Assembly (NCBI GenBank): GCA_017979445.1
Contig: CM030706.1
Coordinates: 15,176,967 to 15,240,966, forward strand
DNA: 64,000 nt
From: Akebia trifoliata
Taxonomy: Eukaryota; Streptophyta; Magnoliopsida; Ranunculales; Lardizabalaceae
Direction: 5' to 3'
This document shows, piece by piece, positions 56,026 through 64,000 of the stretch. Below the pieces are notes generated by a model that was given only the letters and a program-made list of their open reading frames with translations, did not search any database and was not told the origin of the DNA. The first letter of the stretch is position 1. Each line of letters opens with the position of its first letter. A program made the position numbers and the translations under genes.

Positions 56026-56243
56026 GATAAGGAGCAACATGTAGTTTAAACTCTTACTAAGGAACAACATGTATTTTAAACCGGGGAGCATCATACAGTT
56101 TAGGCTTTTATTGAGGAATACCATGTAGTTTATGCTATTACAAAGGAGTAGTAAGTAGTTTTAGACTTTTACTAAGGAGTGTAATGCAGTTTAGGTTCTT
56201 GTAAAGGAGCATAATGCAGTTTAGGCTATTGCAAAGGAGCAAT
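56026..56243. repeat. tandem array of an about 30-bp unit, 7-8 degenerate copies
   Basis: The unit is approximately ACTAAGGAGCAACATGTAGTTTAGGCT (copies near 56030, 56058, 56084, 56113, 56141, 56173, 56203 and 56232). Confidence 0.75.
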
Positions 56244-58440
56244 ATGTTAAGAAAATATTTTGATAATTATTGGCCTTGAGTAATTCGATACCTTGTTGTT
56301 AAGAAATAAATTGAACTTTTCGTTATAGGCCCAAAATACTAGTTTGGCATGATGCATGTAGAAAACTCTTTGTTTTATTTATTTATTTTTAATTTTTAAA
56401 AACTATCTTTTTAGTATGAGTAAAATGACTAGATTAAGAATTCGACATTGTTGAATACTGACTAGCGTATGTTTGTCAAATAGATAGTAGTTTTCCTTAA
56501 TTCTTTTTAAAATCTTTTAGAGTTAACCCCACCATCGAATATTGACAAAAGGATAGAAAATGACTGTATGGTATTTGATGATGAAATAAAGGATTGTACG
56601 ATGATTAGTTATTAATGGTAGATTTCAGAATCTGTTCGAGATATTGATAAATCGATGATTACTCAGACTTCAAACATTTTCAAGATGGAATGATTGAGGG
56701 ATATAGGTAATATTTTTTTTGCCATTCATGCCCATGGTGCCCATTACAATTTTCACCAAGTCCGACTCCATAATTTTCTGTGCATCGATGCCCTTTCAGG
56801 TTTTCATAGTGCCTATAGTATTTGATCTTGCCATGATTCGATTTTTTTTCTTACTCCCAACACCTTTGTAGGTTTTCACTGTGCCTTTTTCAAATTACAA
56901 TACACTTCTTGTAAATTTCTCAGGAATAATTATTATTTCATCGCCAACAAACATTTGTTGTAAAAGTGTTCTTTCCAAATCATTTCTCGATTAGAGATGA
57001 CTTAATTTTAGGATGTAACATGGATAAGGTTGAGGTTCATAAAGAAATGATATAGGCTCGATATAATAGATAGGTTGAACAAGAGGCTTGCCTTTTATTC
57101 TTTTTTTTTTCTCGTGAAAATGAAACTACATCTCATTTTTGCGTGAATTAGAAAGAACTCATTTACGCACGTTTGAAAACATCAAATAGGATGGTAGATT
57201 TACAAGGTGACTGCTTAAGCACGGGGTCTGACAGGGTTTAACCTAATTGAATTCTTTGATTTCGTGACATAGGGCTTGTTTGAAATCTTGAATTTGATGA
57301 AATTAGATGATTGATGGAAAATGGCTATCCAAGCATGGGGTCTAATAGGATTTTCCTTATTAATTCCCCGGTTCGTGGTGCAGAGCTCATTTGAAATCTT
57401 GGAATTGATGGATTTTGGGATGATTGATGTTTTTAACTATACTTCATTAAGTTTGATCCAAGTCACTTTGAACGAGATCATTTTTTTAAAATGATATCCT
57501 CTTTTTTTTTTCAAAATTGCCCCAGTGTGGGGTTGCATGCCTCGGTTCTAGGTAATTAAAGGATAATGAAAGCTCGAGTGGGTTAACTAGCGATAGATAC
57601 GTTAGGGTAGTAGAAGGAAGGCCTTTCATCATTTCGAGATTTGATTTTTAAAGAACATATTTTGGTGTCACTTAATGTTTGTCGACTCAAGAGATAGAAC
57701 TTTTGTATATTCGTATCCTTGACGGTGGCTAATCCTTTGTAATTGGACTAGAATTTTCTCCTTTTACACAGTCCGAACTATTTTGTTGGACTTTCGTTGA
57801 CCTGCTCTTTTTTTTCGGTATTTTTTTGATGTTGTTATTCATTTGTTGATTATTTTCAATATTTTTCCCAGGGATCCTTAGGATCGTTCGTTTAGGCTTG
57901 CCCCTGATTTGACACATATATTCTTCATTTTTTTCTTCAATAAGTCTTATAAGGAAAATTTCCAAGGAGAAAAAAAATAGTACATCGTTGACATGATTTT
58001 CTTTTCAAGTTGTGACTTCTATTTGAGATTGAACATTAAAGTAGAAGTGGTTGGTTGAATCGGACTTGATGCTTTTGAAATGAAGGCTTTTGGTAGCTAA
58101 ATGGGATTTTTGATCGTCGTGAAGCTAAGAAATATGGGGAGTGCCCAGTTGAAATAAATTTTTTTTATTATTTTGCCATTCACAGTTTATACTCTTGCAG
58201 GCTAGGAGTATTCAAAATGGGTTGAAAAGAGTATGACGATAATCTTTAGGTTTTTGGGGTCATCTTTAATCTTCTAATCAAATTGAGTTTGACTTTTCAA
58301 AATTTGACTTGACTTTCATGTCGTTCATTAATTCCAAATTCTTTGTAGTCTTGAAGCTAATAATTGAGATACGTTTTTGAAATATTTTGATTTTTTAAAA
58401 AATAATATTTTTTTTGTAATAATTTTTTTTTTTATAAAAT

Positions 58441-58625
58441 AGACCTTCTAAATTAATACCCTTTCTAAGGACGAAAGTCCGATAAATATTCCCAAGAAGA
58501 AATGCAACCCTTTTTTTTTGTTTTTTTGAAAATTTTGGATTTTTGTGTGTTTTTTTTAAAGATGGGCATTCTAAATTAGTACTCTTCCTAAGGACGAATG
58601 TCTGTTAAATATTCTTAAGAAGGAA
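58441..58625. repeat. two-copy duplication, period about 121 bp
   Basis: TTCTAAATTA(A)TAC.CTT.CTAAGGACGAA then GTC.G.TAAATATTC at 58447 and 58568. Confidence 0.75.
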
Positions 58626-58859
58626 ATGCATATATTTTTTTACCTTTTGACTTAGTTTGAGTAGATCAACATGCTCATGCCTCAAAGTTTGTAAAATCAA
58701 AGATTAAGCCGGTTCAGATCCCATCCTCGACCTTATTTGTCACTTGCACTAAGTTTGAAAATGTGCTTGTAATGTGTTCTACCAAGTGAGTGTAAATGTG
58801 TGCCTTACTGTTGAGATAAACACGGTGTTCATTTCTTTTTCAGTCATTGTTGGCCTTAC

Positions 58860-59806
58860 TTGTGAAGTTGACTATTGCCATTTTTGAGTATACTCCTTCA
58901 TTGTATCTCTAGGTTTTCATGTCATTTTTGCCATATCATTCCGATCCAACCCCACGTCCGTATTGAATCGATAGTTGTACCAAAACATCTCGGCCAGGTC
59001 TTACCAATTTTTGATGAGTGTATGGTCTAGTCCCGAGAACCATTTAAGGGTTGGCCCAATCAAGCTCATTTGAAACAACTATACCAGTAATCTGTCATCC
59101 TCGCCGTATTGGCACATTGACCCGCAATATAACTTTGGATGTGACAGAGGACACCCTATCCCATTATACTTTTCGAATTCTGGGCATTTAAATTTGGTTG
59201 GCAGTTGTGCATTGGGATAAAAACAAAGGTCTTTAAATCAAATCCCATCCAAGGTGTTGATGCCTTTGATCCTCTTCATTTCTTCTTGGAGATACTCAAT
59301 TTGTTGGGCCATCTTCTCATCTGTCATGTTCTTGGCCTCTGTAACCTTGTAATCATACTGGTCATCTTGAATGACCATAGGAGGTGGTCGATTCCATGGA
59401 ATGCAGAGTGGGGGTCCTTAATATCCTGGCATTGTCGGTGGTAGAGTGGTTTGTTGCCCTTGTGGCAGTTACTTTGGGAGATCATGATTTGATTCCAATG
59501 CTTGGTGTGGTGCTGTCTGGGCTTGTATGAATTTGGCATTGGCCAACACGACACTTAACATTTTTTTTTTGTCATTCCATGGTTTTCAATAGTCTTTGAA
59601 TCGATATCTGTAACTTCAGTTGTTGTAGATTGTGATGTTTCAAAAATACTCATGTTGACTGAAAATCGTAGGAAATACATAGGCTCATATGGTTGTTTGT
59701 ACTTCTTTTGCTTGGCCACTTGTAAATGCAAAAATCCAAGTGGTAGTATACTATTTACAAAAATGCATAATGTTTTATTAGGTTCGGTAATTATTAGGGA
59801 TGGCAC
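58860..59806 (-). pseudogene. decayed gypsy gag of element 3
   Basis: An opening frame ends at 59806 (MPSLIITEPNKTLCIFVNSI) and is followed by frameshifted gag: CPEFEKYNGIGCP, CQYGEDDRLLV, LIGPTLKWFSGLD, LAEMFWYNYRFNTDVGLDRN and DTMKEYTQKW. This is the same capsid type as the gag of element 1 (MEKFNGIGCAKTHF, ALRWL, MSRMFWHQYKYN). At least three stops or frameshifts are needed, so it is not functional. Confidence 0.75.
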
Positions 59807-59859
59807 CCAAATTTTTTTTTTCTTTTAGTTAAAAAATTGAAAGTGCGGTTCATCAGCAC

Positions 59860-61240
59860 AAATGTGGGATCAGCATGGAGCTGGCATCAACGCAGAGTTG
59901 GCATCAATATGGAGTTGGCATTGGCACAAAGCTGAATTGGGTATTTTGAAATTGTGGGTTACATTAGCACGGAGCTGGCATCAATAGGGAGTCAGCATCA
60001 ACGTGGAGTTGACATCGGCATAGAACCGGATAATGTTACATCAGCATGAGACTGACATCAACGTGGAGTTGGCATCAACACAGAGTTGGATTACGTGCTC
60101 TTGAAAGAGCAAGTTACATTAGCGTAAGGCAGGCATTAGCATGGAGTTAGCATCAGCGTGGAGTTGGCATTAACACGGGATCGGATTATGGATTTTTTTA
60201 AAATAATGTTACATCAGCACGAAACTGGCATCAGCACGGAGTTAGCATCGACACAAAGTTGGATTACATGTTTTTTGAAAATAATGTTACATTAGCACGG
60301 GGTTGGCATCAGCATAGGATTAGCATCAATGCGGATTTGGCATCATCACGGAACTAGCATCAACACAGAGGTGGATTATGTTTTTTTTAAACAATGTTAC
60401 ATCAGCACGGGACTGGTATCAACATGAAGTTGGTATAATTTGAAAAAAGGATTATATTAGTACGGAGCTGGCATCAACACAGAGTTAGTATAATTATATT
60501 TTGAAAAAGAATTACATCAACATAGAGTTGGCATTAACATGGAGTTGGTATAATTTGAAAACAAGATTACATCAGCACGGAGCTAACATCAACATGGAGT
60601 TGATAAAATATTTTGAAAAAGATGATTACATCAACATAAAACTATTGTCAACACAGAGTTGGCAAAATATTAAAAAAAAAAAGGATTACATCAGCACGGA
60701 GCTGGTATAATTTGAAAAAAGATTACATCAACACAAAACTGGCATCAACGTGGAGTTGGAAAAATTTGAAAAATAATTACATCAGCACAAAGCTGGCATT
60801 AACACGAAGTTGGTAAAACATTTTGAAAAAGAAAATTACATCAGCATGGAGTGAGCATCAACACGAAGTTATAAATTTTTTTGAAAAAGATCACATTGCT
60901 AATATTAACACGGAGTTGGTAAAATTTGAAAAAAAGATTACATCAGCACCGAACTGACATCAACGCGGAGTTGGCAAAATTTGAAAAAGAATTACATTAC
61001 CATAGAGTTGACATCGACACAGAGTTAATAAACATTTTGAAAAAGAGGATTACATCAATACGAAGCTAGCATTAACACAGAATTGGTATAATTTGAAAAA
61101 AAGATTACATCAACATAGAGCTAGCATCAACACGGAGTTGGTAAAATTTGAAAAAAAAGATCACATCAACATAGAATTGGTATAAATACGGAGTTGGTAT
61201 AATATTTTGTAAAAATATATTACTGCAAATGAGTCGAGTT
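59860..61240. repeat. long minisatellite with CATCAACACGGAGTTGG core
   Basis: Degenerate array of CATCAACACGGAGTTGG and CATCAGCACGGAGCTGG cores, usually separated by TATAATTTGAAAAA(G)ATTA; composite units of roughly 55-75 bp. It lies between the gag and PBS-like site of element 3. No long open frame runs through it. Confidence 0.85.
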
Positions 61241-61589
61241 GGAAAAATACTTTTTTCTTAACCTCAATTTAGTTATTTGAAATCAAGATCGGCCCATCAG
61301 ATTCCTAGGGAAGAGGTGGCACACAATACTTTAGTAAGGGCACTCTTAAGTCACCTTATATTTTTGAATAGATGTAATCGATTCCCTTCGTATCAACAGG
61401 GTAAGATCGTTCCTAGGCACCGGCTTTGATCAAGAATTGCAATTGATGCTTTAAAATTCTTTTTTTATTATTAATTTTTTAAAATTTTAAAATTTTTTTC
61501 TTTTTCAAATCTAAATTATTGGAAAATAATTGGATTCATTTGGATTGATCGGTCGATAATTGATCATTATGAATCACCTATAGACCATG

Positions 61590-62160
61590 GACATGGTTAA
61601 AATCGGAGGAAGAACTCGATTTGAGTCAAATGTAGATCGCGAACCTGATTTGGGTCGAGTTTAGATCATGGACCTAGTTTGGGTCGGATTTGAATCGTGG
61701 ACTCGATTCGAAATAGATATGGGTTGTTGACCCTATTTGAGTTAGATACAGGTCATGGATCCGATTTGAGATGGAAATGGGTCGTGGACCCAATCTGGAT
61801 TAGATATAAGTCGTGGACTTAGTTCGAAATGGATATGGGTTGTGGACCCAATTTGAGTTGAATACAGGTCGTAGACCCAATCTAGATCGAATATGGGTCG
61901 TAGACTTGGTTTGAGTTGGATACGGGTCGTGGACCCAATCTATATTGGGTATGGGTCGTAGATCCATTTGAAATTGATATGGGTCATGAATTTGATTTGA
62001 GTTGGATACGAGTCATGGACCCAATTTGGATTGGATATTGGTCGTGGACCCAACTTGAGTTAGATACAGGTCGTAAACCCAATCTAGATTGGATATAGGT
62101 CGTAGACCCAGTTCGAAATGAATATGGGTCGTGGACTTGGTTTGAGTTGGATACGATAAT
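61590..62160. repeat. minisatellite, about 30-bp unit
   Basis: Repeats of ATGGGTCGTGGACCCAATTT followed by GAGTTGGATAC, with a period close to 30 bp, so short open frames appear on both strands (for example 61916-62098 plus and 61984-62220 minus) as by-products. It lies in the leader of element 3. Confidence 0.85.
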
Positions 62161-63340
62161 GGATGATAGTGAGTTTGAATGTGACCGAGGTCGATAGTGT
62201 GTTACGTTGGACGATATCAACTTTGATCGATAGGTGATGAGTGGTGGGCCCTAAACAAAAAAACGATCTATTTAAACAATTTTAGGTCTTAAAATTAACA
62301 AAAATAAAATAAAACCCAAGAGAAAAGTTGTTAAGACTGATGTAACAGACGAAATAAGCAAATTTTTTTTAAGTTTGTATTTAATGCACGGACCAGGGTA
62401 TTTTTATACCAATTCGTACTTTGAATACAGATCAAAACCTTAATTTTCGATAAAAAAATTTTTTGGGTGTCTTCACACTAGTTTGTGCTGTATGTACGGA
62501 CCTAAGAAAAATTCTCAAGTCCAAACATCAAGCACAGACTAAGTCATATTTTTTATATCTGTGCATGAAGCACATACTAGAACCTTTTCTAACTATTCAG
62601 AATTGCTCCTGATCTCTATTTTGGGCCCTACCCTATTTTGGTCCTCAAATTTCTAGATTTTGGGGGACATTGCCTCTGTTTTTTGGCTTGGACCATTTTT
62701 TTATGATGCAAAACATAAAGAAAAAAACAGAGTTCCCCATTTATCAAAGGGAACATACAAAGAAATATAAAAGAAAAATAGCCTAAATCTATACAACTTG
62801 CCTTCATGGGCTTTAACAATTACATCACATATGAGCATGGGATGGATACACATTTGATTTTGAAAACCTTAGTGTCTTAAGTCTAGTAATCGTTCTTCGA
62901 TGCATGCGGGTTCATAAATGGTTTCTCGGATACCCATTCTTCAAACCTCGATGTACACTAAAGTGTTTACATCTTAGGTTGGTGAATGGGGTGGATGTTC
63001 TCCTCCCCGTCACCCAAAATAATGAGCTCGAGGGCTTGAGAGTACCAACATCCGGGGCTAAGATTTTAATAAGGGGGTGATTTGTGCATTGAACTATAAA
63101 GCACACATGCATGTGCATTTTTTGCGGAAAAAAATATATCCATCCTTACACGTAATTCGTCCAAAAATAAAAAATATATAAAGTAAATAAACATTACATG
63201 CATTCTCCTATAACAGTGAAAAATAAAAAGAAAACATAACAAACGTTAGTAGATAAATAAAATAAATAAATAAATGGAAATAAAAATTTTGATTTTGAAA
63301 CAATGATCGAATAAAAAAAAGGGTCGGGTCAACTAGTGTA
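62161..63340. other. element 3 leader next to the PBS-like site
   Basis: No gene. A degenerate repeat of the type CTGTGCATGAAGCACATACTA / GCTGTATGTACGGACC occurs at about 62380-62580. Short minus-strand ORFs (62628-62819, 62912-63118) have no recognisable domain. Confidence 0.4.
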
Positions 63341-63359
63341 CTCCTCAATGGAGTCGCCA
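63341..63359 (-). other. primer-binding-site-like sequence of element 3
   Basis: The minus strand reads TGGCGACTCCATTGAGGAG, three bases inside the LTR terminus; the same type of site as in elements 1 and 2. Confidence 0.55.
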
Positions 63360-63362
63360 AGT

Positions 63363-64000
63363 TGTGGACACGAGATTTTCATTTTTTAATATTTCTCCTA
63401 CTTTGGATTTTGGAGTCACCACCATTTTTTTTGTAAAATGGTGTGAATGGTTACCCGGGTTGTAATTTTTTGAAAAAAGTATTGTTTTGACATTTAGTGA
63501 CTTTCGTATGGATAGGGTCCATTGATCCACCTTGGATCTAGGTAAGGGGGTCCATATTAGGGAGTAGGGATGGTGTTAGGCATCCTATTCCCTCCACCAT
63601 TAGTGGTAACCTCGGATTTGATCTATTTTAAAAAGAAAATAAAAATAAAAAATTTTGATTTATGCACTCGAATGTAAGGGATTTTGATTTTGGTTCAAAC
63701 CGTTGTGGGCCTCCTTATTGATAAAAGGGCCCTTCTATGGTTCCAACATTTGCGGTGTGTGCACACGTGTAAAAAGAATGGGAGAAGTAGAAGAGGAGAA
63801 GTGGAGGGGAGAGAAAAGGGATTATTTATTTCTTTTTATCCAAAAACACACTTTGTTCTTGTCTTGACTTTCTTTGACCTTCAAAAGATGAGTCTTCTTT
63901 GATTTTTCTTGATTTTCTTGAGAGTGAATAGAGTTGAATTGATAAGTTGGGAGAATTAAGAGTGAGTAGTGAGTATAGTATTGAAAAATAGTATTTTATA
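63363..64000 (-). repeat. right (5') LTR of element 3, cut by window edge
   Basis: It begins TGTGGACACGAGATTTTC and aligns throughout with the left LTR from 54194; the remaining about 450 bp are outside the window. Confidence 0.8.

Larger units (their letters stand above)
55304..58859. other. element 3 interior where pol is expected
   Basis: No polymerase or integrase motif was found in any frame. Instead there are short repeats: CAAGCACGGGGTCT(A/G)ACAGGG with following TTCGTGGTACGGAGCTCAT-type text near 55423, 57215 and 57333; GAGTCTGA(C/T)AG(G/A)GAT near 55770 and 55826; a 30-bp array (56026-56243); and a 121-bp duplication (58441-58625). A 78-codon minus-strand ORF at 57729-57965 has no recognisable domain. 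Confidence 0.55.
54194..64000 (-). mobile_element. gypsy-like element 3, pol-less, minisatellite-rich, truncated at window edge
   Basis: Two related LTRs in direct orientation start TGTGGGCACAAATTTTT (54194) and TGTGGACACGAGATTTTC (63363). A PPT-like tract lies inside the left one and a PBS-like site inside the right one, giving a minus-strand element. Between them only a decayed gag (58860-59806) is recognised; no protease, reverse transcriptase, RNase H or integrase was seen in 55290-58850. The rest is made of several different tandem arrays. This suggests a non-autonomous element relying on other gypsy proteins (inference). Confidence 0.7.

Noticed and set aside
60501..60710. 69-codon ORF with an apparent repeat
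   Set aside because: Arises from the CATCAACACGGAGTTGG minisatellite; no continuous frame across the array.
59840..61240. CRISPR-like array of spaced repeats
   Set aside because: Units are degenerate, spacers are themselves repetitive (TATAATTTGAAAAA), no cas genes, and the context is a plant retrotransposon.
61916..62220. ORFs on both strands with a repeating decapeptide
   Set aside because: They are by-products of a 30-bp tandem repeat whose period is a multiple of three; not a repeat protein.

Overview
This is nuclear DNA of a seed plant, most likely an angiosperm with a large, retrotransposon-rich genome. It carries one complete plant-type protein phosphatase 2A scaffolding (A) subunit gene split into 12 coding exons, surrounded and invaded by plant LTR retrotransposons (Ty3/gypsy and Ty1/copia), LINE fragments, a Helitron and a probable MITE. 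Several of these elements carry plant-only accessory domains (DUF7745, plant mobile domain). The species cannot be named from the sequence.

Layout. 1-8920: the 5' part of a minus-strand Ty3/gypsy element (gag-protease, an upstream DUF7745 ORF, and a 3.95 kb LTR full of tandem repeats), inserted next to an older plus-strand Ty1/copia relic (8921-10700). 10701-12076: 3' flank of the host gene. 12077-43273: the PP2A-A gene on the minus strand. All 12 exons are intact, every junction is GT-AG, and the 1764-bp ORF encodes 587 residues, the normal length for the family. The introns are bloated: intron 9 holds a nearly full-length decayed copia, intron 8 a solo LTR, intron 7 a LINE tail and a copia RNase H scrap, intron 3 a MITE-like element, and intron 2 a complete 242-bp Helitron. 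Intron 1 (11.9 kb) holds LINE pieces, an antisense plant-mobile-domain ORF and a minus-strand gypsy element that is itself split by a solo LTR. 43274-44780: 5' UTR, a probable 5'-UTR intron, a GA tract and the promoter.

44781-64000 is a nest of insertions. A minus-strand copia gag-integrase relic is cut near its gag start by a plus-strand chromovirus-like gypsy element (from 46477). That element contains a probable solo LTR (49230-52278), and its 3' LTR is cut at 52964 by another LTR. This second LTR is in turn interrupted at 54194 by a minus-strand gypsy-like element that runs off the window. This last element has LTRs, PBS- and PPT-like sites and a decayed gag, but no recognisable pol; the rest is several unrelated minisatellites.

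The only functional host gene I can support is the PP2A-A gene. No CRISPR, bacterial-type system, tRNA or rRNA gene was seen. The most interesting points are a duplicated fragment of PP2A-A exon 2 in intron 1, the Helitron in intron 2, two solo LTRs with exact target-site duplications, gypsy elements with accessory ORFs in both sense and antisense arrangements, an LTR carrying a tandem palindrome/G-box array, and the pol-less minisatellite-rich gypsy element.
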